Shown: positions 12,614 through 24,965, numbered from the stretch's first letter. The stretch is 64,000 nucleotides of DNA from Rhizobacter terrae (GCF_003852895.1 NZ_QUSW01000005.1:248001-312000); one strand, 5' to 3'. Numbers and translations: made by a program. Notes: generated from the letters alone by a model not told the origin.

Positions 12614-14554
12614 ATGAAGACGGGACAGGCTGCCATTGCCGCAGCCGTGCTTGCATCCTTGACCGCCGCCGCGAGCGCCGGCATGCCTTTCCCCCACGCG
12701 GGCACGCCGCAGCCGCAGGACGCGGGCGCCTTGTCGCTCGCGCGCGGCAACGGCACGATGACGGTGACTGTCGCGCTCAAGCTGCGGCAGACCGACGAGC
12801 TCGAGCGCCTGGTGCGCGACCTGCACACGCCGGGTCACGCGAGCTTTCATCGCTTCCTCACGCCGGCGCAGTTCCAGGAGCGCTTCGCGCCCTCGCGCGA
12901 CACGGTGGACCAGGCCATCGCGCACTTCCACCAGGCCGGCCTGAGCGCCACGCTGGAAGCCGGCAGCCTGCTGCGAGTGACGGGCAGCACCACCGCGATG
13001 GAGAAGGCCTTCAACGTGCAGCTGCATGCCTTTGACGTGGCTGCGCATGGCAAGAGCGGCGGCTACCGCTTCCGCGCGCCGGTGGGTGAACCCAGCGTGT
13101 CGTCGGCGGCGGTGGCGAGCAAGGTCGAGGCCATCATCGGCCTGGACGATCGGCCGCGCTTCCGTCCGCACCTGCGCAAGCCCGTGATTGCGCAGGCCTC
13201 CAATGCGATGGCGCGTGCCTTGCGCGCGCCGTCGGCGGGCGCCGGCAACGACCCCGGCAACTGGACGGTGACCGACCTGGCCCGCTACTACAACGTGCAG
13301 CCGCTGTACGACAAGGGAGTGCATGGCGAAGGCCGCACCATCGGCATCATCACCTTCGCGTCGATGACGCCGAGCGACGCGTTTTCCTACTGGAACAGCC
13401 TGGGCCTCGCGACGAATCCGAAGCGGCTGAAGATCGTCGACGTGGACGGCGGCCCCGGTGCGCCCAGCGACGATTCGGGCTCGGACGAAACCACGCTGGA
13501 CGTCGAGCAATCCGGCGGCATCGCGCCGGCGGCCAAGGTCATCATCTACCAGGCACCCAACACCGACCAGGGCTTCATCGATGCCTTCGTCAAGGCCATC
13601 AACGACAACACCGCCGACAGCCTGTCGGTGAGCTGGGGCATCTGGGAGTGGTTCGACACGCAGTCGCAGGTGAAGGTGCCGGGCAAGAAGAACACGGTGG
13701 ATGCGCTGCATGCCTACAACAACCTCTTCCTGCAGGCGGCGGTGCAGGGCCAGTCGCTCTTCGCCGCTTCAGGCGACGACGGCGCCTACGATGTGAACAA
13801 CGCCGGCATCGCACCGGTGCCCGACTTCAGCAAGACGCTGAGCGTGGACTCGCCCGCGTCGTCGCCGTGGATCACCGCGGCCGGCGGCACCACGCTGCCG
13901 GGCGACCAGCTCTACAGCGGCGGCACCGTCACCATCAGCATCCCGCACGAACGTGTGTGGGGCTGGGACTACCTCACCGACCTGTGCGCCTCGCTGGGCT
14001 ACGACCCGGTGGCCTGCGGAATCTTCCCCGCGGGCGGCGGCGGCGGCGTGAGCGCCTATGTGCCGATGCCGTTCTACCAGGAGTGGGTGTCGGGCACGCG
14101 CCGCACCGAGCCCGGCCAGACACTCACCGACAACACCACGACACCGCCGTCTGCCGTGGTCGCGCTGCCGGGCGGCTTCCGCGGCCGCAACGTGCCGGAC
14201 GTCTCGCTCAATGCCGACCCGAACACCGGCTACATCGTGGCCTATACCTCTGACGCGACGGGCTTCGGCATCAGCAACTACTTCGGCGGCACCAGCTTCG
14301 TCGCGCCGCAGCTCAACGGCATCACCGCGCTGCTCGCGCAACGGGTGAAGGGGCGCATCGGCCTGCTGAACGTGCCGCTGTATGCGATCGCGGCCACGCC
14401 CTTCGCCTACGGCAATCCCTATGCGCCGCTGCGCGACATCAAGAGCGGCAACAACTGGTTCTACAAGGGCCGTCCGGGCTACGACCAGGGCAGCGGCGTG
14501 GGCACGCTGGACGTGGACAACCTCGCGCAGGCGCTGCTGCTGCTCGGGTATTGA
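12614..14554 (+). CDS. Secreted S53 (sedolisin/kumamolisin) serine-carboxyl peptidase
   Basis: 646 residues; ATG chosen because it has an AGGAGA site and starts a signal peptide (cleavage near residue 22, Ala-Ser-Ala). Residues about 30-175 are the pro-kumamolisin activation domain (His-Arg-Phe-Leu-Thr-Pro-Ala-Gln-Phe). The catalytic domain has the Glu-x3-Asp pair (E292, D296) and the serine motif Gly-Gly-Thr-Ser-Phe-Val-Ala-Pro (S561). The C-terminal Asp-Ile-Lys-Ser-Gly and Gly-Tyr-Asp-Gln-Gly-Ser-Gly are the calcium-binding elements. Such enzymes are exported as zymogens and cleave themselves at acidic pH. Stands alone. Confidence 0.93.
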   Translation: MKTGQAAIAAAVLASLTAAASAGMPFPHAGTPQPQDAGALSLARGNGTMTVTVALKLRQTDELERLVRDLHTPGHASFHRFLTPAQFQERFAPSRDTVDQAIAHFHQAGLSATLEAGSLLRVTGSTTAMEKAFNVQLHAFDVAAHGKSGGYRFRAPVGEPSVSSAAVASKVEAIIGLDDRPRFRPHLRKPVIAQASNAMARALRAPSAGAGNDPGNWTVTDLARYYNVQPLYDKGVHGEGRTIGIITFASMTPSDAFSYWNSLGLATNPKRLKIVDVDGGPGAPSDDSGSDETTLDVEQSGGIAPAAKVIIYQAPNTDQGFIDAFVKAINDNTADSLSVSWGIWEWFDTQSQVKVPGKKNTVDALHAYNNLFLQAAVQGQSLFAASGDDGAYDVNNAGIAPVPDFSKTLSVDSPASSPWITAAGGTTLPGDQLYSGGTVTISIPHERVWGWDYLTDLCASLGYDPVACGIFPAGGGGGVSAYVPMPFYQEWVSGTRRTEPGQTLTDNTTTPPSAVVALPGGFRGRNVPDVSLNADPNTGYIVAYTSDATGFGISNYFGGTSFVAPQLNGITALLAQRVKGRIGLLNVPLYAIAATPFAYGNPYAPLRDIKSGNNWFYKGRPGYDQGSGVGTLDVDNLAQALLLLGY

Positions 14555-14566
14555 GCCACCGTCCGT

Positions 14567-16270
14567 TCAGGCTGAGCCTGTCGAAGCCTCGCGCAACTGG
14601 TTGCGGCCGGCGCGCTTGGCTTCGTAGAGCGCGGCATCGGCCCGCGCGATGAGTTCGGCCGGCGTGTCGCCCACGCGCACGTCGGCCAGGCCGATGCTCA
14701 TGGTCACGCGCAGCCCGGCCGTGGCCTGCTCCCACGGATGCGCCTCCACCGCGCAGCGCAGCCGCTCGCACACGTCGCGAGCGATCTGCGGCGATGTGTC
14801 CACGAACACGAAGAGGAACTCCTCGCCGCCGATGCGCGCCACGAGGTCGCGGGTGCGGGTCTTCACGCGGAAGATCTGCGCTGCCGAGCGCAGCACTGCA
14901 TCGCCCACCGCGTGGCCGAACCGGTCGTTCACGTGCTTGAAGTGGTCGAGGTCTGCCACGGCGATGCACAGTGGCGCGTTCGATTCCAGCGCCCGCGCCA
15001 CGATGCGCGGCAGGTCTTCATCCACGCGGCGCCGGTTGGCCAGCCGCGTGAGCTGATCCTCCAGCGTGTCGCGCTGCAGCTCCGCGGTGCGCGCTTCGAG
15101 CTGGCGCTTCTCGTCTTCCAGTTCCTTGCTGCGCAAGCGCTGCAGTTCGGCCTCCAGGCGCGCACGCTCGCCGTCCATCAAGGCCTTCTCGACGTCGATG
15201 CGGTTGACCATCAGCCGCGCCTGCGCATGGCTTTGCAGGGCGGCCCGATGCAGCTCCAGCGCGTGGTAGGCCTCGCAGTGGTGCAGCGCCGGCTCGAACC
15301 GGCGTGCTGCCTTGTGGGCGCGGTACAGGGCCGAGTGCACGCGCATGCGGGTGGTCTCCTGGTCGGCGCTTTCCAGTTCGGCGAGGGTGGCGTCGAGCAC
15401 CGACACTGCCTCCTCGTAGCGGCCTTCCTGGATCAGCACCTCGCCGATGTTGTGCCGGCTGCGCAGCTCCACTGCGCGGTAGCCGTGCTCGCGCGCCTGC
15501 TGCACGGTCTCTTCCAGCACGCGATGCGACTCCGCGTACTCGCCGGCCAGGCCGAGCACCTCGCCGAGGTTGCCTTGCGTCACCGACAGCCGATAGGCAT
15601 CGGCATGCCGGCGTGCGAGCGACACCGACTGCCGGCCGTACTGTCGCGCCCGCTGCAAGGCGGCGGCGGACAGGTCCTTCTCGCCGCGCTGGCGGAAGTG
15701 GTAGAAGGCGCTGATGGCCGTGGCCATGAGGTTGTTCAAGGCGCCCAGCACCTGATTGTGGTCGTTCAGCTCGCGTGCCTGCCCGAGCGACTGCAGCAGG
15801 AATTTCTCGCTCTGCGCCGGATCGCCCAGCCGGTCGAAGCACACGCCGATGCGGTTGAGGGCCTGCACCATCTGGGCGTCGAATTTCTGCTCGCGCGACT
15901 TGTCGAACGCGGCGGTGGCGCACTTGAGCGCCTCTTCATGCAGGCCAAGCTCCGAATACGAGATCGCCAGCAGGCACAGCGTGTCGCACTCCTGCCGTCC
16001 GCCCAGCGGTGCCCAACGCTTGACGGCTTCGCGCGCGGCCATCACGGCCAGCTCGAATTGCCCGAGCCGCCAGCGGTGGGCGGCCAGCAGCGAGTAGGCC
16101 TGCGGCACTTCGGTGGAGTCTGTGGCGTCGTGGGCCAGGGACAGCGCCTGCTCGGCCAGCTCCACGCCACGCAGGTGCTCGCCGCTGTCGTGCGCGGCCT
16201 GGCAACGCACCAGCAGCTCGGCCACGGGCGAGCCCGTTGTAGCGTGAGGAGCGACGGCGGATTCAGGCAT
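14567..16270 (-). CDS. TPR-domain diguanylate cyclase (GGDEF)
   Basis: 567 residues from the chosen ATG; an alternative ATG at 16351 adds 27 residues without any recognisable domain. Neither has a good ribosome site. About residues 20-360 are tetratricopeptide repeats (Leu-Gly-Leu-His-Glu-Glu-Ala-Leu and similar), about 360-410 is a coiled coil rich in Glu/Arg/Leu, and the last 160 residues are a GGDEF domain with Gly-Gly-Glu-Glu-Phe as active site and Asp-Leu-Asp-His-Phe-Lys-His-Val-Asn for metal binding. Predicted to make cyclic di-GMP in response to a protein partner sensed by the TPRs. No transmembrane helix, so cytoplasmic. Confidence 0.9.
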   Translation of the reverse strand: MPESAVAPHATTGSPVAELLVRCQAAHDSGEHLRGVELAEQALSLAHDATDSTEVPQAYSLLAAHRWRLGQFELAVMAAREAVKRWAPLGGRQECDTLCLLAISYSELGLHEEALKCATAAFDKSREQKFDAQMVQALNRIGVCFDRLGDPAQSEKFLLQSLGQARELNDHNQVLGALNNLMATAISAFYHFRQRGEKDLSAAALQRARQYGRQSVSLARRHADAYRLSVTQGNLGEVLGLAGEYAESHRVLEETVQQAREHGYRAVELRSRHNIGEVLIQEGRYEEAVSVLDATLAELESADQETTRMRVHSALYRAHKAARRFEPALHHCEAYHALELHRAALQSHAQARLMVNRIDVEKALMDGERARLEAELQRLRSKELEDEKRQLEARTAELQRDTLEDQLTRLANRRRVDEDLPRIVARALESNAPLCIAVADLDHFKHVNDRFGHAVGDAVLRSAAQIFRVKTRTRDLVARIGGEEFLFVFVDTSPQIARDVCERLRCAVEAHPWEQATAGLRVTMSIGLADVRVGDTPAELIARADAALYEAKRAGRNQLREASTGSA

Positions 16271-16350
16271 GGTCGGGGACTGCACGAAGGGGAATTGTCC
16301 CGCCTCGTCTCCCGTCACGGGCGCGCCTTGGCGACAAGCCGCCGGGGTCA

Positions 16351-16370
16351 TCCGTGATGGGCATCACGGA
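16351..16370. other. Short hairpin between msrQ and the GGDEF gene
   Basis: TCCGTGAT-GGGC-ATCACGGA, perfect 8-bp arms, no T-run. It overlaps the alternative upstream start of the GGDEF gene, which argues for the shorter start. Weak terminator or operator candidate. Confidence 0.3.
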
Positions 16371-16401
16371 GCGCGCGCGGATCGCCCCTGAGGCGCGGGT
16401 T

Positions 16402-17046
16402 TCAGGCCCGCTGCAGCGCCTGCTTCACCCGCCATCCCAGCAGGACGGCGATGACGACGGCATACACCGACACCTCGGCGAAATTGTTCTTGGCCGCCTT
16501 CATCCAGAAGAAGTGCAGCAGGCCCAGCAGCACAGTGGCATAGACCAGTTTGTGCAGCGCCTGCCAGCGCTTCGCTCCCAATGCCTTGATGGCGCGGTTG
16601 AACGAGGTGGCCGCCAGCGGAATCATCAGCACGAAGGCAGCGAAGCCCACCAGCGCGAACGGCCGCTTGGGGATGTCGTGCGCGATGGTGTCCAGGTCGA
16701 AGGACATGTCCAGCCACGAGTAGGCCAGGAAGTGCAGCACCACATAGAAGAAGGCGAACAGGCCCAGCATGCGGCGAAAGCGCGCCAGCGCGGGCTGGTT
16801 CGTCCAGGTGCGCAGCGGCGTGACGGCCAGGGTGATGCACAGGAAGCGCAGCGTCCAGTCGCCCGTGGCGCGGATGAGCGCCTCGGCCGGGTTGGGGCCC
16901 AGCGTGTCGGCGAATGCGCCGTAGAACAGCCATGCGAATGGCAGGGCGCACAGCACGAACAGCAGGGGCTTGGCGGCCGGGTGCAGCAGCAGGGGCTTCC
17001 TGCGGACGGTGGGCGACGCGGCGGCAGGTTTGAGCACGGCGGACAT
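16402..17046 (-). CDS. msrQ: MsrQ, heme-binding membrane subunit of methionine sulfoxide reductase
   Basis: 214 residues, inner membrane. About five to six hydrophobic helices of the ferric-reductase-like (YedZ) fold, with His residues in helices, for example Val-Val-Leu-His-Phe-Leu-Ala and Leu-Leu-His-Phe-Phe, that ligate heme b, and the conserved Arg-Arg-Met-Leu-Gly-Leu. Passes electrons from the quinone pool or flavin to MsrP, which repairs oxidised methionines in periplasmic proteins. Lies 2 bp downstream of msrP in the same operon. Confidence 0.95.
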   Translation of the reverse strand: MSAVLKPAAASPTVRRKPLLLHPAAKPLLFVLCALPFAWLFYGAFADTLGPNPAEALIRATGDWTLRFLCITLAVTPLRTWTNQPALARFRRMLGLFAFFYVVLHFLAYSWLDMSFDLDTIAHDIPKRPFALVGFAAFVLMIPLAATSFNRAIKALGAKRWQALHKLVYATVLLGLLHFFWMKAAKNNFAEVSVYAVVIAVLLGWRVKQALQRA

Positions 17047-17048
17047 GG

Positions 17049-18038
<990 letters not shown>

Positions 18039-18180
18039 GGCGTGTTCGATGGCGAGTGGAAGGGCTGGTTCCCGGTAGGTCGGACGGCGGACGGCGCTTC
18101 TTACGCCCGCAGCCGCGGCATTTGTCACGGTCGGTACCTGTGCGCCAACCGGCACCAGGACATACGCAGCCGGTGCGCGC

Positions 18181-18519
18181 TCAGATGACGTCGCCGAAAT
18201 CCGTCGGTTCGAACAGCCGCAGCGAGTTCTTGGACACCCGCTCCCGGAAGGTCTTGCGTGCGAACAGCTTGGCCTGCGCCTCACCGGGCAGGTCGGTGAT
18301 GTTGATGATGTTCTTGACGATCAGCGTGTCGATCACGTCCTCGATCACCCGCACGAAGTCGGCGTCGAGCCGGCTGAACTCCTCCGGCTGCTTGGAGGTG
18401 TTGCCCACGAAGGCCTGCACGTCGGGGTGCCGGTCGTCCAGGTATTCGACCGCTTCGAGCGAGCGCTCGCGGTGCAGGCTGGTGATGGTTCCTTCGGCAT
18501 TGCGGCGTACGTAGGGCAT
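18181..18519 (-). CDS. Conserved hypothetical protein of Burkholderiales
   Basis: 112 residues, hydrophilic, no signal peptide or membrane segment. Starts [10 protein letters not shown]. The sequence resembles small proteins often labelled tryptophan synthase beta-like in Comamonadaceae genomes, a name that says nothing safe about function. About residues 45-75 look helical ([12 protein letters not shown]). Sits between msrP and the cytochrome c4 gene as its own unit. Confidence 0.75.
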   Translation of the reverse strand: MPYVRRNAEGTITSLHRERSLEAVEYLDDRHPDVQAFVGNTSKQPEEFSRLDADFVRVIEDVIDTLIVKNIINITDLPGEAQAKLFARKTFRERVSKNSLRLFEPTDFGDVI

Positions 18520-18587
18520 GTGCGTGCAGTCGCGGAAGTCGAGCTTTTTAGACTATACGCGCCTGAAATGCCCGTGACGCCAAAGAA

Positions 18588-18614
18588 AAAGGGCCGGTGC
18601 GAGACCGGCCCTTT
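18588..18614 (-). terminator. Rho-independent terminator of the cytochrome c4 gene
   Basis: Perfect 11-bp stem (AAAGGGCCGGT / ACCGGCCCTTT) with a 5-nt loop, followed on the minus strand by TTTCTTT. Placed 20 bp after the cytochrome stop. Confidence 0.88.
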
Positions 18615-18633
18615 CGGCGTGGATGAGGGGGGA

Positions 18634-19263
18634 TCAGCGCAGGCCGGCGATGTAGTCGGCCACGGCCTTGATTTCCTTGTCGGTCATCTTGGCGGCGACG
18701 CCGGCCATCTGCGGGCTGTTCTTGCGCGTGCCCGCCTGGAAGGCCACGAGCTGGGCGTAGGTGTAGTCGCTGTGCTGGCCGGCCAGGCGCGGGTACTGGG
18801 CGGGGATGCCGGCGCCGTTCGGGCCGTGGCAGCCGGCACAGGCGGCGATGCTGCGGTCAGCCAGGCCGCCGCGGTAGATCTTCTCGCCCAGGGCGACCGA
18901 GTCCTTGCTCTTGGCGAAGCCGGGCTTGGCCTGCTTGCTGGCGTAGAACGCGGCCACGTTCTTCATGTCCTGCTCTGTGAGGCCGGACGCGAAGCCCTTC
19001 ATCACAGGGTTCGAGCGCTTGTCGGCCTTGAACTCGCTGAGCTGCTTGACGATGTAGTCGGCATGCTGCCCCTGCAGGATGGGGTTGGCCGGGCTGCCGC
19101 GCGAGCCATCATTGGTGTGGCAGGCACCGCACACCTCGGTGGACTTGGCCTGCCCCTTGGCGATGTCAGGCTTGGCCGATGCCGGCGCGGCTTCGTTCGC
19201 GAAAGCCGTGGTAGCGGCCAGGGAGAGCAGGAAACCGGACAGCAGGAAGGCAGCTGACTTCAT
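18634..19263 (-). CDS. Diheme cytochrome c4
   Basis: 209 residues with a signal peptide ending Ala-Phe-Ala after about residue 22. Two covalent heme sites: Cys-Gly-Ala-Cys-His (C45-H49) and Cys-Ala-Gly-Cys-His in the second half. The two halves each carry the class I cytochrome fold with distal Met (Asn-Pro-Val-Met-Lys-Gly, Ser-Pro-Gln-Met-Ala-Gly). A periplasmic electron carrier, usually between the bc1 complex and terminal oxidases. Divergent from engB, as in many beta-proteobacteria. Confidence 0.94.
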   Translation of the reverse strand: MKSAAFLLSGFLLSLAATTAFANEAAPASAKPDIAKGQAKSTEVCGACHTNDGSRGSPANPILQGQHADYIVKQLSEFKADKRSNPVMKGFASGLTEQDMKNVAAFYASKQAKPGFAKSKDSVALGEKIYRGGLADRSIAACAGCHGPNGAGIPAQYPRLAGQHSDYTYAQLVAFQAGTRKNSPQMAGVAAKMTDKEIKAVADYIAGLR

Positions 19264-19341
19264 GACGGTGGATAGCGCTGTTGAGTGCGTTGTTGGGTGC
19301 AAAACCCGCGGATTTTACAATGACGGCTTTGAGCGTCCCTC

Positions 19342-20037
19342 ATGACTGACACCAACCAGGCCGAGAATCCCGGCAACACCCCGCCGGCCGACGACAAGCT
19401 CGCCCTGGCCTGGACGCACACCGCGCGCTTCCTGACCACGGCCAGCCAGCTCGATCAGCTGCCCCCCACCGAGCTGCCGGAGATCGCCTTCGTGGGCCGC
19501 TCCAACGCGGGCAAGTCCACCGCCATCAACACGCTCACCCAGCAAAAGCGCCTGGCCTTCGCCTCCAAGACCCCGGGCCGCACCCAGCACATCAACCTCT
19601 TCGAGCTGGGCCCCAAGCTCGCACCCGACGCGCTCTTCGCCGACCTGCCGGGCTATGGCTATGCGGCAGTGGCGCGCGATGCCAAGGTGCGCTGGCAGAA
19701 GGTGATGGCCGACTACCTGGAGATCCGCCGTTCCCTGGCCGGCGTGGTGCTGATGGTCGATCCCCGCCTGGGCTTCACCGACCTGGACCGCCAGTTGCTC
19801 GAATTCGTCTCGCCGCGCGTGGGCAACGGCTCGGTCAAGCTGCTGGTGCTGCTGACCAAGTCCGACAAGCTCAACCGTCGCGAGGCCGACAAGGCCGTGG
19901 CCACGGCGCAGGAGGTGCTGGGCGAGATGACCACCGAAGAAGCCGACGTGGCGGTCAGCCTCTTCTCAGCCTTGAACAAGAAGGGCGTGGGCGATGCGGC
20001 CTGCGTGCTCTACGACTGGGTGCGAAACGCCGCATGA
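19342..20037 (+). CDS. engB: Ribosome biogenesis GTP-binding protein EngB (YihA/YsxC)
   Basis: 231 residues, cytoplasmic GTPase needed for assembly of the large ribosomal subunit. G1 Gly-Arg-Ser-Asn-Ala-Gly-Lys-Ser-Thr, G2 Thr-Pro-Gly-Arg-Thr, G3 Asp-Leu-Pro-Gly-Tyr-Gly, G4 Thr-Lys-Ser-Asp-Lys and G5 Ser-Ala-Leu are all present. A TTTTACAAT -10-like stretch lies about 25 bp upstream of the ATG in the short gap to the divergent cytochrome gene. Confidence 0.96.
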   Translation: MTDTNQAENPGNTPPADDKLALAWTHTARFLTTASQLDQLPPTELPEIAFVGRSNAGKSTAINTLTQQKRLAFASKTPGRTQHINLFELGPKLAPDALFADLPGYGYAAVARDAKVRWQKVMADYLEIRRSLAGVVLMVDPRLGFTDLDRQLLEFVSPRVGNGSVKLLVLLTKSDKLNRREADKAVATAQEVLGEMTTEEADVAVSLFSALNKKGVGDAACVLYDWVRNAA

Positions 20038-20116
20038 ACTCCGGCGCATCAAACGTGTCACACGCCGGGCGCAACATCCAGCCGCTACATTGCAGCCACC
20101 ACTGCATCCCCTGTCG

Positions 20117-21034
20117 ATGATCGAAAAATTTGCCATCGAGCTGCCGAACAAGGTGTCGCTCTCGTGCCGCGCGGCCGGCCCGGAATACGCCCCGGTGCTG
20201 TTGTTCCTCCACGGCTTTCCCGAAGCCGCCTTCGTGTGGGACGAGATGCTGGAGCATTTCTCCCGGCACTACCGCTGCATCGCGCCCAACCTGCGCGGCT
20301 ATGAGCGTTCGTCCCAGCCCGAGGACGTGGAGGCCTACCGCGCCAAGCACCTGGTGGCCGACATCGCCGCGCTGGCGGAACAGTTCGACGGCAAGCTCGA
20401 GGCGCTGGTCGCGCACGACTGGGGCGGCGCGGTCGCCTGGAACTTCGCGGTCCAGCACCCGAAGAAGCTCAAGCGGCTGGTCATCATCAATTCGCCGCAC
20501 CCGGCCACCTTCTTGCGCGAGCTGAAGGACAACCCGGCGCAGCAGGCGGCCAGCACCTACATGAACTTCCTGTGCCGGCCCGATGCGGAACAACTGCTGG
20601 AAGCCAACGACTTCGAGCTGGCCTGGCACTTCCTGCAGGGCCCGGGCGACACCGACGCCACGCGCCCCGGCGCCAACTGGCTCACCGAGCCGATGAAGGA
20701 GCGCTACCGCGAGGTGTGGTCCATGGGCCTGCGCGGGGCGGTGAACTACTACCGCGCCTCGCCGCTGCGGCCACCCACCGAGACCGACAAGGCCATCCTG
20801 CAGGTGAACCTGCCGCCTGAGCACGTCACCGTGAAGGTGCCCACCCGCGTCGTGTGGGCCGAGGGCGATTCGGCGCTGCTGCCGGGCCTCATCGACGGAC
20901 TGGACGAGTACATCCCCGATCTCACGCTGGTGCGCGTGCCGCAGGCCTCGCACTGGGTGATCCACGAGCAGCCCACGCGCATTGCGCAGGAGATCGAGGC
21001 CGCGCTGGCGGTGGACGTGTCGCCCACCGTGTGA
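20117..21034 (+). CDS. Alpha/beta hydrolase, epoxide-hydrolase-like
   Basis: 305 residues. The oxyanion motif His-Gly-Phe-Pro-Glu is at 32-36 and the nucleophile motif His-Asp-Trp-Gly-Gly at 100-104, making D101 the nucleophile. An aspartate nucleophile with HGxP is the pattern of epoxide hydrolases and haloalkane dehalogenases. The catalytic His is in Ala-Ser-His-Trp near the C-terminus. Cytoplasmic. The ATG at 20117 was chosen because upstream sequence overlaps engB; ribosome site is weak. Substrate unknown. Confidence 0.88.
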   Translation: MIEKFAIELPNKVSLSCRAAGPEYAPVLLFLHGFPEAAFVWDEMLEHFSRHYRCIAPNLRGYERSSQPEDVEAYRAKHLVADIAALAEQFDGKLEALVAHDWGGAVAWNFAVQHPKKLKRLVIINSPHPATFLRELKDNPAQQAASTYMNFLCRPDAEQLLEANDFELAWHFLQGPGDTDATRPGANWLTEPMKERYREVWSMGLRGAVNYYRASPLRPPTETDKAILQVNLPPEHVTVKVPTRVVWAEGDSALLPGLIDGLDEYIPDLTLVRVPQASHWVIHEQPTRIAQEIEAALAVDVSPTV

Positions 21035-21046
21035 GCCTTTGCGGCC

Positions 21047-23164
21047 TCAGGGCGATGCGAGCTTCTGCATCAGGCCGTCGACGGCGCGCTGCACCAGTGA
21101 GACGTCGTCCAGCGGCTTGAGCAGCTTTTCTTCGCTCAGCCGCTCCAGCGCGCGCCGGGTGATGGAGTGGTTGTGCAATGGGTTGGTGCCGGCAAAGAGG
21201 AAGTAGTTGCCGCGCCCGCTGCGCCACAGCAGCTGCACGCGCGTCCAACGGCCGTGCAGGAAGAAGTGGTAGCGGCTGCCCACGGCCATCGCCTCGATCA
21301 TGTTCAGTGCCTCGTCCTGGCTGCGCTGGGCGCCGGGCAGGATGTCTGCGGGCACCGTGTCCATCGACGAGAGGTCGATCAGTGAGTCGCTGAAGGGCGG
21401 ACGGCTGGGGGTGTCCCAGTGTGTCTCCTCGCGCATGCGCTGCACGATCTCCTGCGGCGTGAGTTCCTGGTCCGGCGTGGTGGTCTTGCCCGGACGCAGC
21501 GCCTCGGTGTGCACGGACATGAGTTCGTCCAGCACCTGCTGCTGGTCTTGCTCAGGCACGCCCAGCATGGACATGCCCGAACGCAGCGTCTGCAGCAGCC
21601 CGGGCAGCATCGCCAGCAGGCGCTTGCGGCTTTGCGGATGGTCGGGCAGGCGCAGGCTCCACAACAGGTCGTCGGTGGCCTTGAGGTACTGCAGCGTGGC
21701 TTCGGACTTCTCGCCGTTGCGCTGCATGGATTCGGCCAGCACCGTGGCCCAGCCGCCGGTGATGAAGCGACGCACGCCCGCCGTGGTGCGGATGGGCACC
21801 ATCTGCTCAGTCAGGCGCTGCGAGATCTGTCGCTCCATGTCCTCGCGCTGTTCGATTCGCAGCAGCGCGTCGATGGTGGGCTGCGCACGCGTCTGCTGCT
21901 CGCGCAACTGCTCGCCGAGGAAGGCGTCCAGCCGCGAGAGGCTCAGGCGGTAGAGCTGGGCGTCCTGCATCGGCGCGCGCTGCATCTCGTCGACCAGCGT
22001 CTCGCAGTAGGCCAGCAGCGCGGCCCAGCGCGGGTCGGTGGTGCGGGTGTAGGTCTCGGCGGCGCTGCCGATGCGGTTCATCAGCCGCCACACGGCGTGC
22101 TCATGGTCCTGCACCATGGCCGGGTCGACCAGCGCGACGCGCAGGGCCGACACCTGCAGCCGGGCCATCACCGTGCGGAAGGCGGGCGGCAGCCGCTGGT
22201 CCGACAGCACGGCATCGAACATGCGCGACAGCAGCTCCACGATCTGCCGGTCCACCGTCTCGCCGGTGTTGGCCAGCAGGTCGGCCCGGTGCTCGCGCAG
22301 CACCGGCGCCGATGGCGCGGGGCCCACGCGCGAGAGCATGCTTTCGATCTTGCTCAGCGCCTGCTCGAAGGCGGGGCTTTGTGCGTTCACGACGCGGGCG
22401 ATCGGCCCGGTCTTGGGTTTCGGCGTGGCACCGGGCGTGGGCATGCTGGAGAGGATGTCTTCCAGCGCGCCGGGCTGCGTCAGGTCATGGGTGGGCGCGG
22501 ACCGGCTGAGCGAGGGGCCCGAGGACAGCACCACCGTGCGGTACAGCCCCGGCTCCACGCCGGCGGCCTCCAGCCGCGTGCAGGCGGCGGCCCAGGCCTT
22601 CTTGAGCTGGCCCGACATCACCCCGGCCGAGATGCGCAGCAGCAGCGCCCGCTGCGCCGCGACGGCGGTGGCTGCGCAGGCGCCGTCCCACAAGGCCCTC
22701 GCATAGGCCAGCGGCCGCAGCGGGTTGGTGTCGGTGGTGACGTGCGTCTGGCCCGCCAGCGTGGCGGTGAAGGTCTGCAGCTCGCGCATCTCCCACTCGG
22801 CCGAGCCGGAGATGAGCTGCGCCGCCCCGGAAATCTCGATGTCGGACTCGACCCGTGTCTCGTCCATCAGCTCCAGCCCGCGCACCGAGGTCGGCGCGGC
22901 CACAGGCGAGGCGGTGTCGGTGCCGTACAGGTCTGCCAGCACGTTCTGCCGCAGCGACTCGGCGAAGGCGCGGATGAAGGCGGGCTTGTTCTTGGGCAGC
23001 GAATACACGAGCTCGTGGTAGTGCTCGCGATCGGCCGGATTCAGCATGGCGTCGCGGGGCTGTCGCAACTGGGCGATGGTCAGCTCGACCGTCTCGTCGG
23101 CCAGGGGCGCGGCCCGTTGGAGTTCGTCTTCGACAAAACGCAAAAGTTGTGCGGTGACTGTCAT
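21047..23164 (-). CDS. DUF1631 family protein
   Basis: 705 residues, mostly helical and hydrophilic, no signal peptide. It matches the DUF1631 pattern: conserved N-terminal Leu-Pro-Lys-Asn-Lys-Pro-Ala-Phe-Ile region, a Pro-rich central linker (about 250-280), and a C-terminal beta-rich part with His-Gly-Arg-Trp-Thr-Arg-Val-Gln-Leu-Leu-Trp resembling a PilZ-like or RNA-binding barrel. Function unknown; the C-terminal barrel hints at nucleotide (c-di-GMP) binding, but that is inference. Convergent with the hydrolase gene, 12 bp apart. Confidence 0.85.
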   Translation of the reverse strand: MTVTAQLLRFVEDELQRAAPLADETVELTIAQLRQPRDAMLNPADREHYHELVYSLPKNKPAFIRAFAESLRQNVLADLYGTDTASPVAAPTSVRGLELMDETRVESDIEISGAAQLISGSAEWEMRELQTFTATLAGQTHVTTDTNPLRPLAYARALWDGACAATAVAAQRALLLRISAGVMSGQLKKAWAAACTRLEAAGVEPGLYRTVVLSSGPSLSRSAPTHDLTQPGALEDILSSMPTPGATPKPKTGPIARVVNAQSPAFEQALSKIESMLSRVGPAPSAPVLREHRADLLANTGETVDRQIVELLSRMFDAVLSDQRLPPAFRTVMARLQVSALRVALVDPAMVQDHEHAVWRLMNRIGSAAETYTRTTDPRWAALLAYCETLVDEMQRAPMQDAQLYRLSLSRLDAFLGEQLREQQTRAQPTIDALLRIEQREDMERQISQRLTEQMVPIRTTAGVRRFITGGWATVLAESMQRNGEKSEATLQYLKATDDLLWSLRLPDHPQSRKRLLAMLPGLLQTLRSGMSMLGVPEQDQQQVLDELMSVHTEALRPGKTTTPDQELTPQEIVQRMREETHWDTPSRPPFSDSLIDLSSMDTVPADILPGAQRSQDEALNMIEAMAVGSRYHFFLHGRWTRVQLLWRSGRGNYFLFAGTNPLHNHSITRRALERLSEEKLLKPLDDVSLVQRAVDGLMQKLASP

Positions 23165-23259
23165 CTGGACGCGATGAACCCTGAGTGCAGCGATTATGAG
23201 GTTCGAGCCGCATCAAGGCCATGGGTTCGAACTCGTGAATTGTTCACGCCCGCAACGAA

Positions 23260-23283
23260 AAAGGGCTGCCGAAGCAGCCCTTT
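23260..23283 (-). terminator. Rho-independent terminator of groESL
   Basis: Perfect 10-bp stem (AAAGGGCTGC / GCAGCCCTTT), CGAA loop, followed on the minus strand by TTTCGTT. 23 bp after the groEL stop codon. Confidence 0.88.
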
Positions 23284-23306
23284 CGAGGTTGGCTTGAGGC
23301 CTGGAC

Positions 23307-24965
<1,659 letters not shown>
